Below are positions 35,913-46,055 of a stretch of 64,000 nt of DNA, one piece after another. Within the stretch, counting starts at the first letter, position 1, and each line of letters starts with the position of its first letter. Source of the stretch: Myxosarcina sp. GI1 (GTDB lineage Bacteria; Cyanobacteriota; Cyanobacteriia; Cyanobacteriales; Xenococcaceae). The notes below the pieces were generated by a model that was given only the letters and a program-made list of their open reading frames with translations, was not told the origin of the DNA and searched no databases. Made by a program: the position numbers and the translations under genes. The stretch is taken from the NCBI RefSeq assembly GCF_000756305.1, contig NZ_JRFE01000010.1:83891-147890 (forward strand). Reading direction: 5' to 3'.

Positions 35913-36305
35913 CTAAATTTTGTTTGTAAGCCTGTAAATCCTGTTTAATATTAACCAACCCAACAAACAGCCGATCGCATAATAAAGAAAATCCCACCAA
36001 ACAAAACTAGAGCCTAATAATAACTTCCAGGTAATTGTCTTGCGTAGGGCAACAGGTACGTGGTGAAAGAATAACTGCGATACTTCAATGATGCTAGTAA
36101 CGATAAAGACCCAAATAGGAATTATCACAGTAGCTCGTTTACTAGAAAAAAACCAGAAAAATACCAAACACCAGAGGACTTCGTATAAAATATCCCCTGA
36201 ATAATCACGAACCCAGGTTTGACCGATTCCCGTATAAACTTTAGAGAATAAACCTAAAGGAACGATAATTAAGATTGAAATAAAAATAGCAAGATTGCGA
36301 TTCAC
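35913..36305 (-). CDS. DUF2809 membrane protein
   Basis: A 130-residue protein with four hydrophobic segments. The pattern YTGIGQTWVRDYSGDILYEVLWCLVFFW and WWDFLYYAIGCLLGWLI fits DUF2809 proteins (VanZ-like small membrane proteins). The function is unknown. It is alone and convergent with the 35537 gene. Confidence 0.7.
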   Translation of the reverse strand: MNRNLAIFISILIIVPLGLFSKVYTGIGQTWVRDYSGDILYEVLWCLVFFWFFSSKRATVIIPIWVFIVTSIIEVSQLFFHHVPVALRKTITWKLLLGSSFVWWDFLYYAIGCLLGWLILNRIYRLTNKI

Positions 36306-36656
36306 CAGATAAAAATTAGCTAGACAATTATAAACTTATAACCAGGAAGTTATCTTCAACATGTGCGTTTTAGTAAATTTGCGATCGCCATTTTTCCAAG
36401 AATAATAGCATCTTACTTTACTGTCTGACATGAGAAATCCAATAATAGCCAATAGCTCGATGGATGTCTCCAGCTAATTTTATTCTCATCAAACTTATTT
36501 ATAATTAACTCAGACAAAGCGCGATCGCGCCTATAATACTCAAGTTAATTTGCAAAAAATGCTTGATAAACATAAACGTAAAAACAGTTTAAAATCCTTT
36601 TACCTTACATAATTTATAAGTGGCATATCTAAACAGGATTTAGTATAAATATCGAC
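36306..36656. other. Intergenic region upstream of the zinc exporter
   Basis: This 351-base gap between divergent genes is AT-rich with one GCGCGATCGCGC palindrome near 36520. A possible TATAAT lies close to it. No operator inverted repeat of the SmtB or Zur type is clear, and I find no small gene. Confidence 0.5.
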
Positions 36657-37595
36657 ATGACGCACCATCACGGTCACAGCCATAATCATCACCATCACCA
36701 TCATCAGCCCGATAATTACAATCGCGCTTTTATTATCGGCACTTTGCTCAATGTAGCATTCGTAATAATTGAAGGCGGGTTTGGATTTTTAACTCAGTCT
36801 TTGGCACTACTTGCCGATGCGGGACACAATCTTAGCGATGTTTTAGGACTTTTAATTGCTTGGGGTGCTAGCTGGTTGGCGCAGCGTCCGCCATCAAAAC
36901 GTTTTACCTATGGCTGGCGGCGTTCTTCTATTTTGGCGGCATTGTTAAATGCTTCTATTCTGCTGTTGGCGATGGGAGGTATTGCAACTGAGGCTATTCG
37001 ACGTTTTGCCAATCCTAGTTCGGTTGCGGGTACGACAATTATCGTAGTAGCGGCAATAGGAGTGGTAATTAATACCGTAACTGCCCTATTGTTTATGTCT
37101 GGTCGTCGAGAAAATCTCAACATTCGTGGGGCGTTTCTGCACATGGCAGCAGACGCACTGGTGTCTTTGGGAGTGGTTTTGGCAGGTATTGCCATTCTGG
37201 TTACGGGTTGGACCTGGTTCGATCCCGTCATTAGTCTAATTATTGTCGTGGTAGTAATTGTTAGTACCTGGCAACTATTTTTAGATTCGCTGAAACTATC
37301 ACTTGATGCCGTACCTCAAGCAATCGAACCACGAGCGGTAGAAACATTTTTAACAGAACTACCTGGAGTCATTCGAGTCCACGATCTGCATATTTGGGCG
37401 ATGAGTACTACTGAAATCGCGCTTACCGCACATTTAGTAATGCCCGATGGTTTTCCTGGCGATCGCTTCTTAAATGATATTCGCTACAGACTACACGAAC
37501 ATTTTGCGATCGAACACGCCACTATACAGATAGAAACTGAGGATTCTAATTGTGCCTGTGTTCTCAAACCGAGTTTCCACAAACATTCAGACTAG
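36657..37595 (+). CDS. Cation diffusion facilitator (zinc/cobalt exporter)
   Basis: The 312-residue protein begins with a His-rich, metal-binding tail (ten or more His in the first 17 residues). Six membrane spans follow, with metal-site residues in LLADAGHNLSDVLGL (HxxxD) and LHMAADALVSLGVV (HxxxD). A C-terminal cytoplasmic domain (LPGVIRVHDLHIWAMSTTEIALTAHL) completes it. It matches the CzcD/ZitB group that removes Zn2+ or Co2+. It is a single gene, and metal-induced control is likely but no site is seen. Confidence 0.92.
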   Translation: MTHHHGHSHNHHHHHHQPDNYNRAFIIGTLLNVAFVIIEGGFGFLTQSLALLADAGHNLSDVLGLLIAWGASWLAQRPPSKRFTYGWRRSSILAALLNASILLLAMGGIATEAIRRFANPSSVAGTTIIVVAAIGVVINTVTALLFMSGRRENLNIRGAFLHMAADALVSLGVVLAGIAILVTGWTWFDPVISLIIVVVVIVSTWQLFLDSLKLSLDAVPQAIEPRAVETFLTELPGVIRVHDLHIWAMSTTEIALTAHLVMPDGFPGDRFLNDIRYRLHEHFAIEHATIQIETEDSNCACVLKPSFHKHSD

Positions 37596-37661
37596 AACCT
37601 TCACAACAATGAACAGTGAACAATTTTTCATTTACTAATTTTTAAACTCAGCAGTCAAAAT

Positions 37662-37689
37662 TCATTGCTCATTGCTCATTGCTCATTGC
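37662..37689. repeat. 7-bp tandem repeat array (TCATTGC x4)
   Basis: Four perfect, adjacent TCATTGC units lie between the convergent CDF exporter and the hypothetical gene at 37699. Confidence 0.9.
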
Positions 37690-37698
37690 AATTTGAAA

Positions 37699-38073
37699 CT
37701 ACCTTTCCACCCCTGTCAAACGATTCCAAATTAAATAACCTACTTCGTCTTTAGGTACGAACAAGTTATTGTCGTCGGCTTCCATGTCTCCCATTGCCGT
37801 AAATTCTTGACGGGCAGGATCGTTAAGATTGATATAGGTAGCACCCTGTTTGAGGCGAGTCCCTGGTTTTAATATCGGAATTTGACTTAGCTCGTCATTA
37901 CTAAAACCTTCCAACTTTTGCTGTAACCCATCAACATCCATAGCCGTTCTCTCAAATCTTCCTGGCTGGTTGGCTTCTGCACCGACGTTCTGACCAGCCA
38001 TTGGCTGAGGATTGAGGTCTTTATCAAATTCGTCTTTTTCGCGATTTATGTAGTTGGGTTGTTTGTTAGCCAT
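37699..38073 (-). CDS. Conserved cyanobacterial hypothetical protein
   Basis: A 124-residue soluble, acidic protein. The first half is polar and probably disordered (INREKDEFDKDLNPQPMAGQNVGAEANQ). The second half is compact (ELSQIPILKPGTRLKQGATYINLNDP, VPKDEVGYLIWNRLTGVER) and resembles small proteins seen in many cyanobacteria without assigned function. It is alone and convergent with the CDF gene. Confidence 0.6.
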   Translation of the reverse strand: MANKQPNYINREKDEFDKDLNPQPMAGQNVGAEANQPGRFERTAMDVDGLQQKLEGFSNDELSQIPILKPGTRLKQGATYINLNDPARQEFTAMGDMEADDNNLFVPKDEVGYLIWNRLTGVER

Positions 38074-38674
38074 ATTATATTATCGAAAATTGTGTTTCAT
38101 CTTATGTCGTAATTGCTAATAACAGAAAAATGTTTAAAAATTACCGCAATTATCAACTATGTAAATAAATAGCAGAATTAAAACTTGTCGTACTCTATCT
38201 AACGAAACAAGATCGATACATTAAAGTTATTCTTGTTGCATTTTTATAGCATTACTTCAAATGCTCGTTAAAAACTCAAGATCTTTGTGGTTGCATTAAC
38301 TACAATACGGCGACAATTTTCTGGTAATAAGCCTAGTCTTCATCAACCTAATTTTTTTAAAAAGTAAGTTGTTTTAAAGTTTTTTGTCAACGATAATTTT
38401 TAATTTTTACTTGCTAACACATTGCTGTTAAATTCAGTAAATATACTGAAGTAGTTAAAACGTTTTTTGTCATTTTTAATTGATTAAGTCATCAAATTTG
38501 AGCATTTAAAAAATTAATGTGTTTGAGGATGTATTCAAATTATTTGCCAATGCTAGAAAAATATTTCTCAACTATTAAGATATTGAGGTTGAATTTTTAG
38601 GCAATAAAAGGGAACAGTAAAATAGTGGCTCGATCTTAAAAGTTTTCTGCCAAAGCCTAAAAGTTAGATTCTTT
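38074..38674. other. AT-rich intergenic region upstream of the hybrid kinase
   Basis: This gap of about 600 bases has no convincing coding frame, tRNA or hairpin with a T-run. It is very AT-rich with several TTTTTT/AAAAAA tracts (38340-38410), and presumably holds the promoter of the kinase operon and that of the minus-strand gene at 38073. Confidence 0.5.
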
Positions 38675-41488
38675 ATGAACTCAAATCGAGAAAAAAAAAT
38701 ATCTGTCACTGACAGCGGTTCTCTATCTAAAGCCATAAAAGGGATTTCTTTGCCTTTAGTTTTAGTAGTGCCGTTTGTATTGCAAATTGTGGCTGCCGTA
38801 AGTATTACTGGTTATCTATCGTTTCGTAACGGACAAAAAGCAGTCAACGATCTAGCTACAGACTTACAGGAAGAAGTAAGCGATCGCGTATCTCTACATT
38901 TAGATAATTATTTGGCGACGGCAGAAAATATTGCTCGAATTAATGCTAGAGCGATCGAGCTAGGCATAATCGACCTATACGATTACAAAACCTCTGGACG
39001 CTATTTTTGGAATCAATTACAGGTACACCAAAATGTAGGATATATCGATTATCTCATCGTATCTACAGGAGAGTATGTTGGTGCGGGACGTTGGTTAGAA
39101 GGTGCTGGCGTAACTATCGACGAAATTTCACCAGAAACTAATTGGCAAGCCGACACTTTTTCTACCGATGATAGAGGAAATCGCCTAGAAGTTGTGGATG
39201 AGGCTGAATACAATCCGTTTGAGGAATCTTGGTATGCAGAAGTAGTAAAAGCCAAAAAACCAATTTGGAATGAGATTTATGCCTGGGATGGCTTTCCCGA
39301 TATTTTATCCGTTGCGATCACTTTTCCTATTTACAATCGAACCAATGAGTTAGTTGCTACCACGGGAGCCGATTTGCAGCTAAAAGGTATTAGCGAGTTT
39401 TTACGCGATATTGAAATTAGTCCTGCGGCTGAAGTAGTTATTTTCGAGCGGAATGGTGCGGTGGTTGCTAGCTCTATCGACGAACTACCATACAAAATGG
39501 TGGCAGAAGAAGCACAGCGACTTAATGTAGAAAACAGTAGCGATTCTATAGTTAAATCCACGGCTAAATTTTTAAAAACTAAATTTGGTAGTTTCCAAAA
39601 CATCGATGCTTCACAACAGCTTGAGTTTGAGATTGAAGGCGAACGTCATTTTACCCAAGTAACCCCCTGGCGAGATGAACTGGGTTTAGATTGGCTAGTA
39701 GTAGTGACCGTGCCAGAATCTGACTTTATGGCAAAAATTCACGCCAACAACCGCACTACAGTTTTGCTTTGCATCGCCTCTTTGTTAGTAGCAATTTTAA
39801 TAGGCAGTAGTACCTCTCGTTGGATAACCAAACCCATTCGTCGCTTGAGTGCTGCCAGTAGTGCGATCGCCAACGGAGATTTCGAGCGAGCTGTAAAAGT
39901 CAGAGGAGTCAACGAACTCAACGTTCTAGCCCAATCTTTCAATAGTATGACAGAGCAATTACGATATTCCTTCGCTCAATTAGATACAGCCAATAAAGAG
40001 TTAGAAAAAAATAATCAACAATTAGAAAATCGTGTTGACGAACGTACTCACGAACTACAGGTAGCCAAAGAAAAAGCCGAAGTAGCCAATAAAGCTAAAA
40101 GCACTTTTCTGGCAAACATGAGTCACGAATTGCGGACTCCTCTCAACGCTATTCTCGGCTTTACTCAAATTATGCAGCGAGACAAAACCGCATCGCGATC
40201 GCAGTTAGAAAATTTAGCCATTGTCAATCGCAGTGGCGAACATTTGCTAGCTCTAATCAACGATGTTTTAGATATGTCAAAAATCGAAGCGGGACGTATT
40301 ACTCTCAATCCCCACAGCTTCGACTTATATCGACTGCTCGACACTACTCAAGAAATGCTAGAGTTTAAAGCCGACGCTCAAAATTTACAGCTTTTATTCG
40401 ATAAGCATCCCGATACACCACGATATATTCGTACCGACGAACGCAAACTACGTCAGGTATTAATTAATTTACTCAACAACGCTCTTAAATTCACCTCCGA
40501 AGGTGGCGTAACTCTGCGGGTCAAACCAGATCTAGTAGATACCTATACTTTATTGTTTGAAATTGAAGACACTGGCGCGGGTATTGCCCCTGAAGAATTA
40601 GATACTCTCTTTGAAACTTTTACCCAAACCGAAACGGGCAGACAATCAGAAGAAGGAACGGGTTTGGGTTTACCTATCAGTCGTAAATTCGTGCAGTTGA
40701 TGGGGGGAGATATTGTCGTTAGCAGTCAATTGGGAATGGGAACGGTATTTAGATTCAATATCATCGCCAAACCCGCTCTTACAGAAGAACTTCAGCCGCA
40801 AAAACGCTACCAAAAAGTTATCGCTCTAGAACCCAACCAGCCCAATTATCGCATTTTAGTTGTAGACGATCGCTGGGAAAATCGCCAAATAGTCTTAAAA
40901 CTTCTCAAACCGATTGGCTTTGAAGTTAGAGAAGCCGTTAATGGTAAAGAAGCGATCGCTATATGGGAACAGTGGCAGCCCCATCTAATTTGGATGGATA
41001 TGCGGATGCCCGTCATGAACGGTTATGAAACCACCGAATACATCAAATCACACCTCAAAGGTCAGGCTACCTATATTATCGCTCTAACCGCATCTACCTT
41101 TGAGGAAGAGCAAGCCATCGTGCTATCGGCAGGATGTGATGACTTTGTTCGCAAACCATTTCGAGAGGAAGTTTTATTCGACAAGATGGCGGAATATTTG
41201 GGGGTTCGCTATATCTACGCCGAAAATACCGAATCGGAAGACATTCTAACCAATCTCAACTCCAATTTCGTTCTCGAACCTGCGGCGTTAACAATTATGC
41301 CTGGTGACTGGTTGGCTCGGCTAGAGCAAGCCGCTGCCGAACTGGACGAAGAGATCGTTGCAGAATTACTTCAGCAAATACCAGACAAACACGCTTTACT
41401 AGCAAGGGCACTGCAAGACAAAGTTAATGATTTTGATTTTGATGACATTGTCAAACTCGTGGAGCAAACAGTCAAAATTAAGAATTAA
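38675..41488 (+). CDS. Cache-HAMP hybrid sensor histidine kinase
   Basis: The 937-residue membrane kinase begins with a membrane segment at about 25-48. A large periplasmic dCache-like domain (about 60-350, ...[18 protein letters not shown]..., [16 protein letters not shown]-like strands) is followed by a second membrane segment near 365-385. HAMP ([23 protein letters not shown]), a coiled coil and HisKA with His484 in [13 protein letters not shown] come next. The ATPase has NNALKF, DTGAGI and GTGLGLPIS, and the REC domain carries phospho-Asp775 (LIWMDMRMP). A C-terminal helical tail ends it. It probably detects a small extracellular ligand and passes phosphate to the REC-GGDEF-EAL protein two bases downstream. 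Confidence 0.92.
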   Translation: MNSNREKKISVTDSGSLSKAIKGISLPLVLVVPFVLQIVAAVSITGYLSFRNGQKAVNDLATDLQEEVSDRVSLHLDNYLATAENIARINARAIELGIIDLYDYKTSGRYFWNQLQVHQNVGYIDYLIVSTGEYVGAGRWLEGAGVTIDEISPETNWQADTFSTDDRGNRLEVVDEAEYNPFEESWYAEVVKAKKPIWNEIYAWDGFPDILSVAITFPIYNRTNELVATTGADLQLKGISEFLRDIEISPAAEVVIFERNGAVVASSIDELPYKMVAEEAQRLNVENSSDSIVKSTAKFLKTKFGSFQNIDASQQLEFEIEGERHFTQVTPWRDELGLDWLVVVTVPESDFMAKIHANNRTTVLLCIASLLVAILIGSSTSRWITKPIRRLSAASSAIANGDFERAVKVRGVNELNVLAQSFNSMTEQLRYSFAQLDTANKELEKNNQQLENRVDERTHELQVAKEKAEVANKAKSTFLANMSHELRTPLNAILGFTQIMQRDKTASRSQLENLAIVNRSGEHLLALINDVLDMSKIEAGRITLNPHSFDLYRLLDTTQEMLEFKADAQNLQLLFDKHPDTPRYIRTDERKLRQVLINLLNNALKFTSEGGVTLRVKPDLVDTYTLLFEIEDTGAGIAPEELDTLFETFTQTETGRQSEEGTGLGLPISRKFVQLMGGDIVVSSQLGMGTVFRFNIIAKPALTEELQPQKRYQKVIALEPNQPNYRILVVDDRWENRQIVLKLLKPIGFEVREAVNGKEAIAIWEQWQPHLIWMDMRMPVMNGYETTEYIKSHLKGQATYIIALTASTFEEEQAIVLSAGCDDFVRKPFREEVLFDKMAEYLGVRYIYAENTESEDILTNLNSNFVLEPAALTIMPGDWLARLEQAAAELDEEIVAELLQQIPDKHALLARALQDKVNDFDFDDIVKLVEQTVKIKN

Positions 41489-41490
41489 TA

Positions 41491-43356
41491 ATGAACAATA
41501 TTCTAGTTGTAGACGATATCGCGGATAATTTACGAGTTCTATCTGACACCCTCAACGAACGAGGTTATAAAGTTCGCTGTGCTAAAAACGGTGCTGTAGC
41601 TTTGAAAGTGGCACAGAAAATTACTCCCGATTTAATTTTGCTAGATATTAAAATGCCAGATATGGATGGCTATACGGTATGTCAAAAACTCAAAGCCAAT
41701 GCTGCCACCAAAGATATTCCCGTAATCTTTCTCAGTGCTTTAGATGATGTTTTGGATAAAGTTAGAGCTTTTGAAGTTGGAGGCGTAGACTATGTTACCA
41801 AACCTTTTCAAATCGAAGAAGTTTTGGCTAGAGTCAAAAATCAACTCGCTCTCCAGTCAGCCAAAGCAGAAATAACGCAGTTAAATCAGCAACTAGAACA
41901 AAAAATAAGCGATCGCACTGCTGAATTACGAGCGGCAAATCAAAAGTTAGAACTTATCAATCGCGAACTACAGCAAGAAATTAAAGAACGCCAAAAAGCC
42001 GAACAAAAGCTAATGCAAGATGCTCTGTATGATGGATTGACAGGACTACCCAATCGCAGCCTGTTAATGGATCGCATCGAGCGTTCTTTGCAAATTGCCA
42101 AACGCAATCCCGATTATCTTTTCGCCTTGCTGTTTATCGATCTCGATCGCTTTAAAATTATTAACGACAGTCAGGGTCATCTAGTAGGAGATCGCTTGCT
42201 AGTTGCCATCTCTAAATTATTAACCAAAAATCTACGCGATACCGATACTTTAGCGCGTCTAGGCGGCGATGAGTTTGTCATTTTACTCGATAACATCACA
42301 CACCTAAAAGATGCTACTATTGTTGGCGATCGCATCAATCAGCAACTGCAATCGACTTTTAACTTACAGGGTCAAACGGTTTTTACCAGTGCCAGTATTG
42401 GCATTGCTCTTAGTTCTACGGGTTATGAGAATAGTTCCGATATTTTACGCGATGCCGATATTGCTATGTATCGAGCCAAAGCTAAAGGAAAAGCCTGTTA
42501 TGAAGTATTCGATCGAGTTATGTACCTGGAAACGCTTAAGGCGATCGATCTAGAGCGCGATCTCCATCTAGCTTTGGAACGAAATGAATTTACCATGTTC
42601 TATCAACCAATCGTGTCTCTAACAGATGGAGCATTAGCGGGTTTTGAAGCTTTAATTCGTTGGCGACATCCAGAAAAAGGTTTAATTCATCCTGTAGATT
42701 TTGTCTCCGTTGCCGAAGATACGGGTCTGATAGTAGCGATTGGCGATTGGGTCATGACAGAAGCCTGTCGGCAACTCCGTATTTGGCAGCAAAATTTTGC
42801 CCATCTTCCTCGAATCGATTCATTAAAAATAAACGTCAATGTAGCCAGTCAACAAATACAAGAACCTAACTTCGTCAAAAAGTTAGAGCGAATTTTAGCC
42901 GAAACGGGTTTAGATGGTAGGTGTTTGAGATTGGAAATTATTGAAAGAGCATTAGTAGATTCGGGCAAAAAAACCTACAAGATTTTGACAGAAATTAAAC
43001 GCCGTCAAGTTAAGCTTAGTATCGATGATTTTGGTACTGGTTATTCATCTCTAAGTTATTTACAGCGTTTGCCAATAGACAATCTAAAAATCGATCGCTC
43101 TTTTGTCAGCAAACTCAATAGCGATCGCGAAAGCTTCGAGATTATTAAAACTATTATCACCTTGGCGCATACTCTTGGTATGGATACGATCGCTGAAGGA
43201 GTAGAAACTATCCAACAATTCAACCGACTGAGAAATTTAGATTGTAAATACGCACAGGGATACTTATTTGCCAAACCTACAAGTGCTAAAAAGCTCAAAT
43301 CCATGTTTGAGCTAGAATCGTTCCCGCATTTTCTTCAACTGAAGCAGCTTAAATAA
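41491..43356 (+). CDS. Response regulator with GGDEF and EAL domains
   Basis: A 621-residue protein starting two bases after the kinase stop, so surely co-translated. REC (residues 4-120, phospho-Asp in LILLDIKMPDMDG) is followed by a coiled coil. The GGDEF domain has the intact motif GGDEF at 258-262 and inhibitory RDTD site. The EAL domain has EALIRWRHP (Glu386), IDDFGTGYSSL, LKIDRSFV and AEGVET. Both synthesis and hydrolysis of c-di-GMP are possible; phosphorylation by the upstream kinase probably sets the balance. Confidence 0.93.
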   Translation: MNNILVVDDIADNLRVLSDTLNERGYKVRCAKNGAVALKVAQKITPDLILLDIKMPDMDGYTVCQKLKANAATKDIPVIFLSALDDVLDKVRAFEVGGVDYVTKPFQIEEVLARVKNQLALQSAKAEITQLNQQLEQKISDRTAELRAANQKLELINRELQQEIKERQKAEQKLMQDALYDGLTGLPNRSLLMDRIERSLQIAKRNPDYLFALLFIDLDRFKIINDSQGHLVGDRLLVAISKLLTKNLRDTDTLARLGGDEFVILLDNITHLKDATIVGDRINQQLQSTFNLQGQTVFTSASIGIALSSTGYENSSDILRDADIAMYRAKAKGKACYEVFDRVMYLETLKAIDLERDLHLALERNEFTMFYQPIVSLTDGALAGFEALIRWRHPEKGLIHPVDFVSVAEDTGLIVAIGDWVMTEACRQLRIWQQNFAHLPRIDSLKINVNVASQQIQEPNFVKKLERILAETGLDGRCLRLEIIERALVDSGKKTYKILTEIKRRQVKLSIDDFGTGYSSLSYLQRLPIDNLKIDRSFVSKLNSDRESFEIIKTIITLAHTLGMDTIAEGVETIQQFNRLRNLDCKYAQGYLFAKPTSAKKLKSMFELESFPHFLQLKQLK

Positions 43357-43505
43357 TTGCTGCTGTTTTAGTTTCTGTTTTGCCCTACTTAATTTAGCGT
43401 ATTAGTAACTTTTCGTAATAATTTTTGACCAAACAAACCAACTATTTTTTTACAAACGTATGTCAATTCCGCTATTGTTTGTATATAAAATAACATTTTT
43501 TAGTC

Positions 43506-43682
43506 ATGAATTTTATTATCTCAATTTTAGTTCTACTAGTATCCACGAGCTTATTTTGCTGGCTGTTTACGCTGCATTTGGGTTTGGGACCAATTGCTCA
43601 TTTGGTGTTTTTTTTCGGCGGTATCTCTTTGATTGGTTTATCGGGTATAGCTACTCTAAAGATGTTTAGCAGACTGAGATAA
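43506..43682 (+). CDS. 58-residue two-span membrane protein
   Basis: An ATG at 43506 starts MNFIISILVLLVSTSLFCWL, and the frame runs through a second hydrophobic stretch (PIAHLVFFFGGISLIGLSG) to MFSRLR and a stop. The overlapping 69-residue frame from 43460 is less protein-like. No family is recognised. It follows the c-di-GMP gene by 149 bases. Confidence 0.45.
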   Translation: MNFIISILVLLVSTSLFCWLFTLHLGLGPIAHLVFFFGGISLIGLSGIATLKMFSRLR

Positions 43683-43739
43683 GTAAATAGGAAAGATTTT
43701 ACAGCCGTTTTTAGTTGTATGGACTACGTTTAAAATTAG

Positions 43740-43780
43740 CTTATTCGTAGCGCGCTTCCGCGAAGCGGTGTAGCCATAAG
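43740..43780. repeat. Palindromic mini-repeat
   Basis: An outer pair CTTAT/ATAAG surrounds a perfect inner hairpin CGCTTC-CGC-GAAGCG. The style is the same as the GC-rich blocks inserted in the transposases at 1601 and 6940-7126. The gap 43683-44052 contains nothing else recognisable. Confidence 0.7.
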
Positions 43781-44052
43781 CTTTAAGCTCTTTTGAGTCA
43801 GATCTATATGGGGTTTACTTATGTGAAAACGCAGTAAGTTCGAGCTATAAACTAACAGACACACTTTTTCGATTGAGAGATTGGTATTGCTAAACGCCGT
43901 GCAAAATTGTAAATTAGCAAAATCACTATCTAAGAATGAAACCAAACGAACATTCAGCGATAAAAATAAATAATAAACGATCGATAAGGTAAGTATAAGA
44001 GATTACGACCGATCGCCGAAGATTGAACAGTGAAAAGCTTGCTTCCAAACCA

Positions 44053-44880
44053 ATGATAAATGAAATGACAACTTCTGCTTCTGCATCTACTGTAATTCTG
44101 ACCAAACTGAAGTCAGGAGATAGTTTAGTAGCAGCCGATTTCAGCCAACAAGATTTATATGCGATCGCGTTAAAAGGAGCGAATTTGATCGAGGTTAATT
44201 TAGCTCGAACTATTTTAACTAATGCAGATCTAAGAGAGATCAATCTTAGTAAAGGAAATTTAGAAAAAGCCGATTTGCGTAATGCAGATTTGAAAGGGGC
44301 AAATCTGACAGAAGCTAATTTAAAAGAAGCTTATCTCTATCGTGCCGATCTTCGTAGAGCCAATTTAAGTCAAACCAATCTAGAAAATATAAATCTCAAA
44401 CTCGCTTTATACGACAGAGAAACTGTTTTCCCTGAAGGATTTGACTACAAAAATTCGGGAGCTATCGGACCTGGTGCAATGCTCAATGGAGCTTATCTCA
44501 ACACTGCTAACCTGCGAGGTGTGGATCTGTCGGGAGCTAAAATGATTGCGGCATATCTCAGCGGTGCAGACTTGACCGAAGCAATTCTAGATGATGTTGC
44601 TTTGGGTAGTGCTAACTTACAAAAAGCTTTTTTGACTGGCGCGAGTCTGCGTAGTGCTTTCTTAGGTGGTGCAGAATTAAAAGGTGCAGATCTTCGCGCT
44701 GCCGATCTTACTAATGCCAATCTAGACAATTTGCAAAATATTGCTGGAGCCGATTTTGGCATGGTGCAGGGATTGAGCGAAGGCGATCGCGCCGCCTTAT
44801 TAAACTATCCTGGTAATGAGTTGAACACTTGGAATCCTTTCACTCGCCGTAATACCAAAGAAAGTTTGTTAGATTCATAA
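44053..44880 (+). CDS. Pentapeptide-repeat protein
   Basis: A protein of about 275 residues built mostly of A(D/N)LXX repeats (ADLRNADLKGANLTEANLKEAYL...). These should form a right-handed quadrilateral beta helix. The repeats run from about residue 35 to 240 and are broken by a loop near 120-145 (YDRETVFPEGFDYKNSGAIGPG). I choose the ATG at 44053; a TTG 10 codons upstream also reads in frame. There is no signal peptide, so it is probably cytoplasmic. The role is unknown. Confidence 0.85.
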   Translation: MINEMTTSASASTVILTKLKSGDSLVAADFSQQDLYAIALKGANLIEVNLARTILTNADLREINLSKGNLEKADLRNADLKGANLTEANLKEAYLYRADLRRANLSQTNLENINLKLALYDRETVFPEGFDYKNSGAIGPGAMLNGAYLNTANLRGVDLSGAKMIAAYLSGADLTEAILDDVALGSANLQKAFLTGASLRSAFLGGAELKGADLRAADLTNANLDNLQNIAGADFGMVQGLSEGDRAALLNYPGNELNTWNPFTRRNTKESLLDS

Positions 44881-45022
44881 GACGGGTAAACAGCGAACAG
44901 TGGACAATAAGAATGTGTTCGTATAGAACCAGCACTTTTACTAGAAAAATAATAGAAAGCTCTCATTCTCAGATGTCTAAAATTTTTGTTTGTAAATGCT
45001 AGTTTATACAGTAGTGCTAAAA

Positions 45023-45096
45023 CGGGACTGACGGGACTCGAACCCGCGACCTCCTGCGTGACAGGCAGGCATTCTAACCAGCTGAACTACAATCCC
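45023..45096 (-). tRNA. tRNA-Asp (anticodon GTC)
   Basis: The minus strand gives acceptor GGGATTG/CAGTCCC, D-arm TTCAGCTGGTTAGAA, anticodon stem CCTGC/GCAGG with loop CTGTCAC (anticodon GTC), and T-arm GCGGGTTCGAGTCCCGT. The discriminator is G and CCA is not encoded. Confidence 0.96.
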
Positions 45097-45366
45097 AATT
45101 TGTTCGTACTAAGTAAGAATAACACAAAACGTTGTTTTTCGGTAGAAAAAATAGCAAATAAAGTCTCAAATTGCTTGAGTGTTTTGCAATCTTTTTTGGC
45201 TGCAAACGGGTTTGTCTCTGTAAATTGGTGCGCTTTCTTCTTTTTTCAGCTACTCCTATGTAGATAACAAATAATATCTATTTCTTATTTCAAATTTGGC
45301 GATCGCTACATACTAGCATCGCCAAATTTAGGCAAAAATTCTACTATAGTTACATAAAAATAATAT

Positions 45367-45600
45367 TCATTCTAATTCGTTTTCTTCGTGTTCCATACAC
45401 TCTTCTATTTCTAGCTGAGATAAAAGATTTATACATTTAATACGACTGGCGATCGCCTCAAAGAATAAATCGATTATTTCAATAATTTCCTCATCGCAAT
45501 CTATATCACGTCTGGGGTTGAGATAATTGCAAAGTAGCTTGGTTGCCTGTTCTTTAGTACTTTCATACCGCATAAATTCTTGTTGATATTCTTGGTTCAT
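45367..45600 (-). CDS. Small acidic helical hypothetical protein
   Basis: A 77-residue, mostly helical protein (EYQQEFMRYESTKEQATKLLCNYL, DEEIIEIIDLFFEAIASRIKCINLLSQLEIEECMEHEENELE). It is strongly acidic at its C-terminus. It has no known domain and stands alone between the tRNA-Asp and asnS. Similar short proteins are common in cyanobacterial genomes, so it may be real. Confidence 0.5.
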   Translation of the reverse strand: MNQEYQQEFMRYESTKEQATKLLCNYLNPRRDIDCDEEIIEIIDLFFEAIASRIKCINLLSQLEIEECMEHEENELE

Positions 45601-46055
45601 TTACCCCTGTTTGATATAAAACTAACTGTGTGTGTAGACTAGACAAGCAAACCATTGTTCCCTGGCAAAACTTAAAAATATTTGAATATTAGCAAATTTG
45701 GGCGTAATTTCGCTTTTATGGCGGTTTTGACTAATTAAGTCGAGCTTTAGTGAGGTTGATTTTTTTTACAATTGCTTTAGTTCGCGCTTTACTTTGGTCA
45801 CGAGTTAATCGATTTTGAAGCACATTTAACCGAGGAACCACTATAAAATAATTTAAATACGGTAGTTTTCGATCGAACGAGAGCTGTGTAGTTCTTTATA
45901 GACACTAAGCACTATAAATATAGATCGATCGCTTGAGAACTTTTTCTATGTTTTAATTTGGTTCTCGCTCTCTTTGAAAACCCTTATAAACAAATATTTA
46001 GGTATCAGATCGGACTAACCTTCAATTTTAAATTGCTCTTAACTAACAGTAAGAT
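45601..46055. other. Intergenic region upstream of asnS
   Basis: This 455-base gap between divergent genes is AT-rich and holds no RNA gene, T-box-like structure or repeat that I can support. Several TATAAT-like stretches exist near 45845-45860. Confidence 0.5.

Noticed and set aside
43460-43669. 69-residue plus-strand frame
   Set aside because: The overlapping frame at 43506-43682 has a better start and a clear two-helix membrane profile, so this one is taken as its shadow.
44986-45267. 93-residue plus-strand frame over the tRNA-Asp
   Set aside because: It overlaps the tRNA-Asp gene on the opposite strand and is an artefact of the tRNA sequence.
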